Assembly: GCA_011634665.1 (NCBI GenBank)
Contig: WAEK01000015.1
Span: forward strand, 542,501 to 606,500
Direction of reading: 5' to 3'
Origin: Mortierella sp. BCC40632
Lineage: Eukaryota; Mortierellomycota; Mortierellomycetes; Mortierellales; Mortierellaceae
DNA length: 64,000 nucleotides
The notes under the pieces are model-generated. The model ran no database searches. It was not told the origin of the DNA and saw only the letters and a list, made by a program, of their open reading frames with translations. The position numbers were made by a program, and so were the translations under genes. Every line of letters begins with the position of its first letter. Position 1 is the first letter of the stretch. Shown here piece after piece: positions 11,559 to 21,656 of the stretch.

Positions 11559-12535
11559 TTTTTTTTTGTTTTTGTTTTTGTCTTTGTCTTTGTTTTTTTG
11601 TCTTTGTGTCTAGGGTTAGGGTATGTCAGTGATCCCATAGGAGATAAGAGGGTGTAGGCTTTGTGGAGGGGAGAGGGAGGCTCCTGGCTTGGGCCTCTTC
11701 ACTCCATCCTTCTTGGTTTTGTTGTTGGCCCAGTTGGGACAACCTCTTCCTCCCTTCACTCCTCACTCTCTTCGTTCAAGAACTCGTACTACCCAGCCTC
11801 TTGTTGTTTTTTTTTGTTGGATTTGTTGTAATAGATGCGGGCGACTGGCTCTGGGTACTGACTCAGGATACTCACCAAGCCAGCAGACACGACACGGCGC
11901 AGCACGACACAACAAGATATGGGACAGCGAGACCCGACGCGACAGGACGCGACAGGACACGATAAGACCTTTCAGGTAGGTTGAAGAGTCAGCCTACCAG
12001 TACCAAGTGAAGGGTTGTCACCTCCTCTCTTCTCTCTTCTGGGAGGAGGCGGGCCTCTGGTTGGGTGGGGCCCCCACATTGGGGCGGATAGAGCCATGGT
12101 GACCTCAGAGGCTCTGTGCCGATGGGGTCATCGAGATAGGCAAGGTGTCCTCTTGCCTATCGGCTCTCGGGGAGGAGCCAAGGAGTGGGCGAGCTCCTTG
12201 GCTGGGGCGGGGGTGGAGTGTGGGGGTGTGGGCGAGGCGAGAGGGACTGGAGGCCCACGAGGAGGGGGAGAGAGAAGTTGGGGAGAACATCTGGAGCACG
12301 GTGCTGTCTAATGTATCCTCTTTTCTTTTTCACCACTCTTGTAGACATGAGCACAAGAAGTGGTATGGCGAACAAGAACACCAATAGGTCAAGGAATACC
12401 GGCAGCATCCAAGAACTAGAGGAGCGGGGCGAGAGGCCGATAGAAGACACACTCCAATAAAATACCTTTGGCATCCAGACCAATATTCCAATCCAAACAA
12501 TGAGATAAATCTTGAAAGTTTCTCTTCATAGTCTG
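10168..12535 (-). repeat. Right arm of ~5.1 kb palindrome
   Basis: Inverted copy of 7451-9790 with the same modules in mirrored order: TC/GA run (about 10367-10429), CATT-type tetramers (10440-10555), the ~40 bp GGCGCC tandem unit (about 10905-10985), a shortened GAGTGGTGG minisatellite (about 11085-11160), a long T-run (about 11523-11567), interstitial AGGGTTAGGG (11612-11621), the pentamer region (about 11880-11960) and the hydrophobic frame (12157-12483, minus). It ends at GTCTG (12531-12535), mirroring CAGAC at 7451. Copy-number changes at the simple repeats show the two arms are separate sequences. Confidence 0.93.
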
Positions 12536-12591
12536 CTCCTTGTTCTTGGACACGACGAACAAAAGAGTGTTCTGTCTTGCTAACGCACTAT

Positions 12592-12593
<2 letters not shown>

Positions 12594-12646
<53 letters not shown>
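12594..12646. repeat. TC dinucleotide microsatellite
   Basis: Uninterrupted TC run of about 26 units. A shorter TC run sits at the equivalent position (about 33098-33120) beside the paralogous secreted-protein gene and marks the start of homology between the two segments. Confidence 0.95.
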
Positions 12647-12649
<3 letters not shown>

Positions 12650-12805
12650 ACTTTTACGAGAAAACGAGCTTCTTTATTTCTTTTCATGAACTAATAGACC
12701 CATGTTCAAGACGACGCATCAGTATCAAGTGAGGCACACCTCAAGCAGTGACTTGATCTACGAGTCCAAGAATAGCTATATCCAGGTCCTTGGTTTCTGG
12801 GATAT

Positions 12806-13102
12806 TTAACACTGGATGTAAAGTGATCTCCATCCGAAGCTGGAGCTTGACGAGGTACTAGTCCGTGGTTCAAGAATGGTGTGGTAAACCCCCTGGCAGC
12901 CAGGCGAGTTGTAGGTCTTTCCGGTCTGGCCTTCGGCATGCCATCTGTAACTGCCAAAGACACCAATGTCGGTGCAGCCACATCGGTTCAAGGTAATAGA
13001 AGCACCATTGAAGTTGCCTTGAGAGTAGGCAATGAAAATCGAGACCGAAGCAAAAGACATGGCAGAGCTGATGGCAACAGCGGCGGCAGTGATGAACTTC
13101 AT
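12806..13102 (-). CDS. Small secreted cysteine-containing protein, paralogue 1
   Basis: Single exon, 98 aa. Residues 1 to about 19 form a signal peptide (basic MKF, then an alanine/valine-rich core), so the mature protein of ~79 residues should be exported. It is a clear paralogue of the product at 33322-33621: same length, the same four cysteines (CGC pair, one central, one as the final residue), a central GSYRWHAEGQTG block and a C-terminal SSSSSFGW stretch. YSQGNFNG fits the aromatic-x4-aromatic-x-glycine signature of beta/gamma-crystallin Greek-key motifs, so a single-domain crystallin-like fold is possible; that is inference. The frame is intact despite clear drift of the surrounding DNA, suggesting it is still under constraint. 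Possible role as extracellular or wall-associated protein; function unknown. Confidence 0.75.
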   Translation of the reverse strand: MKFITAAAVAISSAMSFASVSIFIAYSQGNFNGASITLNRCGCTDIGVFGSYRWHAEGQTGKTYNSPGCQGVYHTILEPRTSTSSSSSFGWRSLYIQC

Positions 13103-13239
13103 GGCGAAGAGGATGGACTTGAGTGTTTCTTGAGGTGGTTGATTGTTGGGGTGTAAAGAATTGTAGTCCGAGTGTTTAGGAAAAGGTACTGTTTGTTGAG
13201 AATGCGGATGAAGGACTCGAGTGGTCGGAGGATGGCACC

Positions 13240-13247
13240 TTTTTATA
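13240..13247 (-). promoter_or_regulatory. TATA box of secreted-protein paralogue 1
   Basis: Minus-strand TATAAAAA about 138 bp before the start codon. The same box, within the identical context CTGGTATAAAAAGG, lies about 132 bp before the paralogue at 33621. Confidence 0.7.
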
Positions 13248-14431
13248 CCAGCAGGTGTGCGGTCAAAAATGATTGAAGAGATGTATATTCCTGACTGACA
13301 AGGTGAATGTTGAGAGGCGTGGCCGTCTCATGGAGAGTGTGTAGCCGTGTCTGTCTGACTGTATCAATAGTTGGCTAAGCAGTGTTGCAACAAGTTCATG
13401 CAGGCCGCACATTGGGCCATTTGCTTTGGGCGCTGCTTTTTTTTTTTTTTTTTTTTTTTGTCACCTCTAAAAATCGATCCACCTCGGTCATGGACTGGGA
13501 ACAACACGTAGACAACAGATCGCACCTACTTATCGTTTGCGTTAGCCATTGAAGTCTCTATTGCAGCGTCGATAAAGGAGGCATTTCTAGTGATCGCTTT
13601 TTCCATCTCCTCTTTACCAAAAGGGGATATAGTCAGAGTACAGCACTCGAATGTCTCGCACATCTGCTGGTTTTGCTTTGAATGACTCTAGATGTAACGA
13701 AAAGACATTTTCCAAGGTAGTTGAGTTGTTGTCAATGCAAGGGTGGGCACAGTTTAGCACTTGTAATGAGAATCGAAGAATCGAGGACAGGAAGATTCTA
13801 GGGCGTAGGATCAGGCGCGTCTTAGGGAAAGTACCTCGATAGTTACGTACTCTGCTGCTGATGGTGGTATGCCAGGTGATAACAGATTTACTCTATTCAG
13901 CCCATCTGCATCCTTTGACAGCAGTGTGAGAATAAATATTCTGAGTGCTGTGGAGCAACTGAGTGCACGGCCTTGACCTCTGACCGTTGCATGCAAGCCA
14001 AGCCAGAGCATATCTACATTCTGTGTCCAGCCCAGCGTCCAATCTGTAAGTGCCCACATTCTCTGAGAGCCCACCCTGTTTTTCTTTGCCTTTTCTTTGT
14101 AGTTCAATTCATCGCTTTAGCCTTGCATCACTCTGGCAGCTAAGGCTTAGAATATCTCTTGTCTCGTCAATGTTTACTTCGATTTGGAGCATGGGAGCAT
14201 GGGAACATGGGAGTATGGGAGTACGAAGAGTAGAGTGTGGGTTGCGTTCGTACAGCACACCCTGCAGAAATTAGCCTGAAATTCAGTGCACCTTGCTGAG
14301 AGTATCGAAGACTCGCACATGTCCATCCGAAGTTGTAGTTATTCTGAATGAGAAAGAGGGCCTCTTTTTTTCTCTAGTTTACGCGCAGTCTGAGGTTTGT
14401 GTTTCCCAGATGGTACTAACTCAGCTTTCTT

Positions 14432-14465
<34 letters not shown>

Positions 14466-14790
14466 TAACTCAAGCATTCCGGTTACCTCAGATTACAAAA
14501 GTCAGCATGGTATGTGAAAAGCGCTTCTTGCAGCTCTAGTAGGTCTTCAGTGCTCTGAGTTGTGTTGTTCCTCTTTACATACAGCACCGCTTTCATATCT
14601 AATAGGCGTTGTTATGAGGTTCAGGTGGCAACGGAGGTGCACTAAGTTTATCATGCAAAGGGGCATCGGCGATCGAAAACCTACCATTGGAGGAATAGTG
14701 TGAACATGTTCTAGTGGTATTTTGGAGGGGTCGCACTCTAGTTCTCGAGATTTTGAGTAGGATAGCTTATTAGACCATCAATTACGCGGA

Positions 14791-15309
14791 GGGTTGAATA
14801 TTAGAGACCTCATCTACCCATTGTTGTATTCGTTGTTGGCACTTCCACAGTCTTCGCGTCTGCTAAAGGATTGTATGTCGGTATTATGACTGATACAAAG
14901 GCTGCGATGGGTACTGAAGGTTCATTTATGATAGGCGAAGTAAAGTTTCAGTAAAGGTTGGTGAATGGGAAATGGTGAGAAGGAAAGGAATGAGAAGATG
15001 AAAAAAAGGACAAGAGACGGCTGAGAAACGGAGCCAGTCTCATAGAGTATTCCTATTAATTGTCAGCTGTATCACTTTGTTTCACCCTAGGCTTGCGTTG
15101 CATCGCCTTGGCTGCTTGATGCTACTATGTAAGTTTAACAAAGGTTGACCAAGGACTCTGATTATCACACCAACGGAACTGTGGTAAACACCAGAAACCC
15201 CTCTTTTGACTTGTACTCGCCACTAGTTGAGAGAGATCTCCAACTATTAGCAGCTCTAACCTGGCGACCAAAGGATCAACGCTCCAATGTGAGGTTACGA
15301 ATAGAGCTT
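14791..15309. other. Intergenic, no gene seen
   Basis: Falls between the end of the segmental duplication and repeat B. Open frames are short and without family features. Confidence 0.5.
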
Positions 15310-16241
15310 ACGGTAGGTGTATTGCTGCTCTAAACAAAGGAGAGTTGTTCTCGTGATCGAGTCTGAAGAAGGTATTGCCTTCTGACTTCTCAAGGGTTTA
15401 GTGTTACACCCCAGATCCATGTGCTCCTGTGAGGGTGTTGGCTTTAGAAAATGCTTTGCCAAAAGTCGAAATTCTTTCTTTCCGCGAGCTCTGACAGAGA
15501 AAAGAGAGCGGAGTTGACTCCAGTGGAGAGCTTTAGAAACCGAGGTGGTCTTCGCCGGACAAAACTGACTGGCGAAGGCTAGTTGATCGACCAGAGGGTC
15601 ACATTGTTCATTCATCTGAAAACAAACACCCACTAGTCTCCTTTCTCCTTCTTCATTGGGTTATCTTACGCTCATCTTTTCGTTTAGTTTGATCATCTCA
15701 TCTCTCAAACCTTCTCAACACCCTCATATTCTCAATCATCCAAAGAATAGTGAGTCAGTGGGAGTTCCTAACGCAAATAAATTTCAATGCGAGTACTAGA
15801 CACGGGGTTGAATGATAGAAGCTTTATTCCTCCCACAGTGGAATTCCGCTCACGAAAACCGACAAAGGAAAAGACAAAGGGTAAAGTAAAAAAAAAAAAG
15901 AAAAAAAATAGGTGACAGTGTGTTCTTCCCATCGCAGGCATTATCCTGATCTGGTTATAAGGGTATGATCTCAGCTCGGAGAAGGAACATCCTACACTCA
16001 ATCGTCTACGGTTTTTGTCCGCTTAATTCTCAAGTAGTACATCGCTCACCCTATCACTCAGCCTTCTCAATCTGGCAAAGACCAGTTTGACAACGTAACA
16101 GTGTCCAATGCTTTGACATGATTGAGAAAGAAAATGGGGTGGTGACGAGAAGCATGAGACGAGACAAGTAGAGATCGAAAGTAGTTTGTACTCCTCCGGG
16201 CACCCCCACTCACACAGCAAAAGATATGTTTTTACAAGAAA
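15310..16241 (+). repeat. Direct repeat B (partner 6580-7450)
   Basis: Second copy of repeat A, nearly identical from 15503 to 16222. Homology fades into the sequence AACAGATG at 16240-16247, the position equivalent to the palindrome edge at copy A. The two direct copies are about 8.8 kb apart and bracket the palindrome and secreted-protein paralogue 1. Confidence 0.85.
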
Positions 16242-16584
16242 CAGATGCTGGATGAACATTAGGAAAAGTTAAGGATGCAAGGTGGATGATGGGGTATAAG
16301 AAGTTAAGGCTGTCGTATGATGAAAATTAAGAGATGAAAGAGGAAGCCAAAGAGAATGAACAAAAAAGAAATATGAAAGGAAAGAAATTTGATGAGTGAT
16401 GAAAGGCGGGGAACCCATTGCTTAACTCAATGACTCACCCGCCTAATTCCGGATCTCTCCACAGGTAGGCGTGTGTGTCTGTGCATGAGTAAGAGGAAAA
16501 ATTGAATGGGCCAAATACACAAAGAGCTACGCATCTCTGGGTGTAGACACGGGCAGGTCCTGGAGCTCTTTGGAAAATCAGCAC
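16242..16584. other. Intergenic, 3' flank of the symporter gene
   Basis: Purine-rich on the plus strand, with GAAAG-type stretches. It should contain the symporter 3' UTR; no gene seen. Confidence 0.5.
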
Positions 16585-18296
16585 TTAGTTCTTTGTCGAA
16601 TAAAGGTCGGATTCGTGAAAGGAGTCCGTCTTCGACTCAACGCCCGACCCTTCTTCGCCAAACTCTGACTGGTTCGCCTCAGGAGGAACCTGCAGAGGGA
16701 CGGGATACTCCAAGCCCAAGGTCTTTCTCACTCCGCATTCGATGGCAGCTGCAATCGCAACACCAACAGTCGAGAACACAAGTGGAAGGACAAAAGAGGG
16801 CCAATCGTAAGACTCCATGAAGGTGTAGTGCATTCCTGCTGACAGGGACCCCATTTTGATGTATCCAAAGACAACGATCGAGAAGAATCCTGTGAGGATA
16901 CCCGAGACCATTGACCACGCTGTAACAATTCCTTCCAACCTTCCAACGAGTCCCAGGAGCAAAGGAACTGCGCAGAATGTGCAAACCAAATTTCCCATAA
17001 GGAAGAGAGTGATGATGTTGTATCCCTTGAGGGAGACAATGACGATTGGGATGTTGATCAAGAAGACGATGATCCTTGGGTACCAGATGCTGCGGCCACG
17101 GAAGATTCTCGCGACAATCGTATCGACAATGGCATTCTGAAGTGTGTCCACGGCACCTTCATTCATTGTCACAACTGAGAGCGAAGCAATGACAATGATC
17201 CAAGAAGGGGCCGAGCTAAGGCCCTTGCCAGCCGACAAGAGGTCAAAAAATGCTGTCGAGCCATATTCATCAGAGAGAGGAAATCCGGCCCAGATTGCCA
17301 GGAATCCTCCAAAGCCATAGAGGAAGCAGACGACAGTCAATCCAACTGAAGCCCAGATCGAGCCTTTCCGGAGAGCCTTTTCGTCTGCAGATGCCCAGAT
17401 TCGCTGCCAGGGCCCTTCCGAAAAAATAGTGGCGCAGGTTGTCGAGATAGGCATGGCTGCACAGGCTGCCCAGCCATAGTAGTTGGGGCCCAGGGTTGGG
17501 GGTAATGGTGTTGGCAGCGATTCAGGACGGTAGGTCACTGCAACGTAGATAGCCATGACGACGAGCAAAAAGATGCTAAAAACTCCCTGAGCTACATCAG
17601 TCATGATGCTGACATTCAATCCTCCTGCAGACGTATAGACTGAAGTGACGACAGCAACGACAACGACAATAGGTAGGCGGGGTCCTCCGATGACCAACTC
17701 AAACAAATTCCCGATTGCAGTGTATTCGGCACAGAGAGCAATAAACATGGTGAACAACATGACGGCCGTCACGAGAAGCATTGGTATCGTACCGAACCTC
17801 CACTGAACAAAATCGCCAAGCGAGAGCACGCCTGGGTACTTGCGACGAAGGACAGAGCCAACGCGAGCGACGATAAAGATGGGGAGACCACAAGCGACTG
17901 AATAGGCGACAAGGCCTACAATTCCTGCAGAGACAACGTACGCAGGCATGGAGAAAATCACCCTGCACAAAGATCATCCAAAATAAGGAGAGAGGTTTCG
18001 ACATTGAGAAAGATAAATCGTTAGTAAAGAGTAAAATCAATGATGTTGCTACTATGAGAGTGGGTTGAAGGAAAAGACGAAGGGGATTGGAGCCCTTACC
18101 ATGCACCGACACCAGAGGCGTAAAAGGACCAGGCAATAGTATATCCCTGAACAGACCGACGTGCAGTCAAGAAGAACTCAGTGGTTTCTTCATGCTTGAA
18201 GTGACGTTGACGATGGCGGGCATAGATGAGGGCACCGATACCAAAAAGGACGACGGTGGCGATGGACAGCCCGTAGGTCACAGAGATGAGTGACAT
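16585..18296 (-). CDS. Sodium/solute symporter (SSF) family transporter
   Basis: Two exons on the minus strand, 18296-18100 and 17962-16585, joined by a GTAAGG donor and GTGCAG acceptor inside a tryptophan codon, give 524 aa. Features seen: an N-terminal helix, the EEFFLTARRSVQGY-like segment typical of SSF proteins, a long series of hydrophobic segments, GGLNVSIMTDVAQ near the middle, and a QRIWASADEKALRKGS block matching the QR-W-A segment after the central helices. The C-terminus is an acidic soluble tail. SSF carriers (PutP, Dur3 and relatives) couple solute uptake to ion gradients; the substrate cannot be told from sequence. The chosen start gives a normal SSF N-terminus; an in-frame upstream ATG at 18405-18407 would add 37 residues. 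Located at the plasma membrane by family analogy. Confidence 0.87.
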
Positions 18297-18901
18297 GGCT
18301 GATTCTTGGTGATATGAGCTATCGCTTGTTGGTGCAGGAGTAGAGGAAGGGAACACTCGGTGTGGACGGAAAAGTGAGCGTTGGGAAAGAAAGAAGAGAG
18401 GGCACAACTGTCAAGCCATTAAAAAAAAAAAAAAAAACAGGTCCTACTCTCTTCTCCTGGGAAACAGTCCCAAAGACACTTGGTGATTGGCAGCCATCTT
18501 ATCGATGGGAGAGAAGTGGCCGACATCTCTTCTTTTCGGAGTCTGTTCGAGTTCTTTGTTCCCCGCCTCCATTCTGTCTGTACTTCTGTAGACAGTCGGA
18601 GAGGGAAATAGAGACCGCTGGTCGTGCTTTGGGCTGCCACGCGGTCTGAGCCTAAAGTCTCGAGACGTACAATACCCAAACAAGAGCTGGTGTGTTGCCA
18701 CCTCCTTGTACGTTGACAACCTAGACACACAGTCGTCCTTTCTTGAAATGAACCAAAAACTAGGACACAGGAATCCAAAGAACCTAGCCGTTTAGCAGCT
18801 CCATTGTATCTTGGCTCCCATGAGGTTCCCGGGGATGGTTTGGTTTATTGCATAATTTCTTGTTGGTTTGCCTCTACTTTGTTATCATACTCTGAAGTAC
18901 T
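18297..18901. other. Intergenic between symporter and TMEM115 genes
   Basis: Tandem minus-strand genes flank it, so it should hold the TMEM115 3' UTR and the symporter promoter. An A-run lies at 18420-18437. No coding frame of note. Confidence 0.5.
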
Positions 18902-20910
18902 CTACACCATATTGGTTGAGCTTTTCGAACTGCCTGGTGGATTCTCAGTGCTCGCCGCAGGCTCGGACCCGTCGAGCACATTAGTCTCAAACAAGACTTC
19001 ACTTCCATCCCCAATCTCAATCGTCGTGGATTGGGGTTCTGTCGAAGGGAGGGCATGTAGTGCGATGGGTGGATTGGACGGGGATGCTCCTGCACCTGAT
19101 GAGTTCGATGTTGAGAGTGTTGATGTAAATGTTGAGCGTCCCGCTCCCGAGTTTCCACTGTTGCCTGCAGCAGCGTGCAACCTCATGTCCAACGCTTTGA
19201 GCGCCAAAGCCCTAAAATGCGAGACCACCATATATGTCAGAATGGATAGTGCCATCTTGTCAAGACCTTGAGATATTTTGAAAAGAATAGCTACGTACCT
19301 TCGTCTCTCAGCCTCAGCGCGCAGACTTCCTGGCTGCGTAAATGTATGTCCTAAACTTGACATTTGTGGGTTCTCAAGTCCATATTGGAAGCCTGAGTAT
19401 CCAGTAGGTGAGCAGATCTTCATCCTGACCAAGATTGCAAAGCAAATGTTGGATATTCCCTTGACAATAGGTCTTACAGTCGAGGAGAAGAGAGATAAAA
19501 AAAAAATCAGAATCAACGATGCGGCACCAATAAGGTAATCACCATCCCATGAAAAGCTAAGGTTGAAAAATAGTGACCTACTGGACAAATTCTGGGAAAA
19601 AGGATGCGAACGAAAAGGTTTCGCTCCTATCCCCTTTGATCCCGTCCTGAACTCTGAAGAAACGGGTGTAAACCCAGGTGATATAGAGGCCGTAGAATGT
19701 CAACAGAAACTCGATTTGGTTGCGGGTGATGAGAGAGAAGAAAAACATGAAGATGGCAAAGAGCAAAGGGATCAGCTAGTTGGTGGTTATCGTCCGAGAA
19801 ACAAAAGGGGTTAGAATGCCATAGTCGTCCATTAATAAATCGCAAATACTTCGAGTGAGGTTGTGAAGTATTGCAGGGTCAATCGTACCTTGACGCGGAT
19901 AGTGAACAAGCCCCAAACTGTGACAAGATGCTCCGGGACGAGTTGTTTGAATCCAATCAAGAACCCTGACATTACACCAGTCAATCCATAAACTTGAGTA
20001 GAATACCTATTAGTCAAGGGAGGCGGGATTATGTCCGTAAGTGGGAGGCGATTCGGTTATGCTCTGAGATTGATTAAAAAACAAGACAAAACTAAACATA
20101 GAAACACTTACAGGATGTCTTCGTCGCCCCAGATGATGTACTCAAGAATACAGGTGATATAGACAGCAACCATTGGACCAATGCTTGATACGGCTAAATG
20201 TTGAAAAAACACGCGGGATCCCCATGCGCGCTCGAGATATTTTCCACTTCCCAGGAGGACGGCGGTATTAATCGCGTACTGTCAGTTGTGCGGGAAGATC
20301 AGAAGGAAGGCCATGAGGTTAGAAGCGCGACAACTGAGCTCACTTTAGGTCCCACTTGAAATGATAGTAAAAGTGCCACTAGGACCAATCCTGCTTCAAT
20401 TCATAGGGTCAGATGGTCGAATCCATGGTCATGGGCAGTAATCACTACGCATCCCGCAGAATATGAGAACATTCATCCTGCGCCCCATGACTGAACTTGC
20501 CTGAATAATGCTTCGCTCAAAAAAAGATGCTGTAGCAAAGGTCCAGAATCGATAAGGTACTCTATCAACGCGAGACATGAGAAATGAAGCAAGCCTGGAT
20601 GAATTAGTAAAGGCGGTCTGCCATCAAATCATCACGGATATTCGAGTTTCCCATGTGAAAGCATGCCGCTCGATTCAGATGTGCAGAGATGGACTCACGA
20701 GACAGGTACAACGGCGAGCAGGGGGATCAGTGCTCCTTCTGAATCAGATGTGAAGGGATCCTCCGGCGTACTCCGGCGCATGATCAAAAGGTCCCGGAAC
20801 CGAAGAGCCAGGCCTAGGAAAGTCATCAGCGTCATTGCTGTCGAGACACTCTTGGTCAGTGACGGAACATTAGAGAACGTCGACTTCCAGCTGGCAGCGG
20901 GCGCAGACAT
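18902..20910 (-). CDS. TMEM115/DUF1751 Golgi integral membrane protein (YOL107W-like)
   Basis: Seven exons on the minus strand: 20910-20699, 20561-20501, 20278-20112, 20006-19889, 19775-19582, 19472-19299 and 19211-18902, total 411 aa. The joined protein follows animal TMEM115 closely in spacing: RFWTFATASFFE, LLGSGKYLERAWG, VYGLTGVMSGFLIGFKQ, a hydrophobic LLFAIFMFFFSL, then FASFFPEFVQ, LVRMKIC, and AERRRALALKALDMRL before a serine/threonine-rich tail. These are rhomboid-like proteins of the Golgi, implicated in retrograde traffic and glycosylation. Intron 2 (20500-20279) starts with GCAAGT, a GC-AG intron; using it restores the conserved spacing exactly. The ORFs at 19578, 19832 and 20695 on this strand are individual exons of this gene. 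Confidence 0.9.
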
Positions 20911-21656
20911 GGTGGTGAAAGAATAAAATTGGTGACTCCAGAGATGGTGTTTTGATGGTCCGGACTAAAAGCGGCGATTGATATGTGCTTGATGAGAAGA
21001 AGGAGAGGGGGGGAGGAGGGCTGAAGGAGGAGGAAGGACCAGTAAGGAAATGTTGGGCGGAGGCGAAGAAAAGCGCAAAGGAAAATGGAAAAGAGAGAGA
21101 GTGTGTGTGTGTGTGAGAGGAACGAGAAGTGATGAGCGACAAATGGCTGTTGCGCGTGGTACTCGCTCTCAAAGGCAACAGTTCCAGAGAGCAAAAAGAA
21201 TAATCGTCACATGACATGTACCTGGCGCCATCTGGCTGCTGTGCAGGGGCCCCGTATCTGATCGTTGCGAGCACGGACTCTTTGCCCACTAACTAGCTAC
21301 GTCCCACTGCCTGTCCGTGCACATACACTACATTACCCTACAACGAGTCGTATCAACATAACAGAAAGCGTCTCCTTCCGGCGGATTGGCTGGCAGCGTC
21401 CAACATTCCGTGGTTCCTCAGTCCCCCTGCGTCAAGCCCAGCAATTCGAGACAATACCCGCCAAGGCTGACTGGGCTTTCGCCGTTGACGCTGTCTGAAC
21501 CTTCGTCAGATGGCGCTAAACCTTAGTCTAAGTGGCCGATGATTGCCTCAACCATCTCGACTTCACCATCGTTTCTCTCTCTTTGGAAGGTCTTTCACCT
21601 CTTTTCATACTCTCCCTCTCATGCCCCACTTGCTCTAGTTCTCGCACGCACTCACA
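20911..21656. promoter_or_regulatory. Divergent promoter region, TMEM115 / chitin synthase
   Basis: About 746 bp between two divergently transcribed genes. It has a GT run (about 21101-21115), a purine-rich block near 21000 and pyrimidine tracts before the chitin synthase start. No gene seen. Confidence 0.6.

Larger units (their letters stand above)
12590..14790 (+). repeat. Diverged segmental duplication (partner 33090-34950)
   Basis: About 2 kb aligns in the same orientation with 33090-34950. Shared landmarks are the TC run, the secreted-protein gene, its TATA box, the GGTCATGGACTGGGAA block (13487; partner GATCACGGACTGGGAA), a long T-run with a preceding TTTCCCA motif (about 14400-14465; partner about 34609-34660) and a GAGTAGGATRG block (about 14754; partner about 34937). 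Substitutions and indels are frequent outside the gene. Upstream of the secreted-protein gene there is a homopolymer (13437-13459) and no further gene. Confidence 0.75.

Noticed and set aside
7451..12535. Palindrome as a DNA transposon with long terminal inverted repeats
   Set aside because: No transposase frame between or in the arms, and the flanks (AAAAAA on the left, CTCCTT on the right) do not form a target-site duplication.
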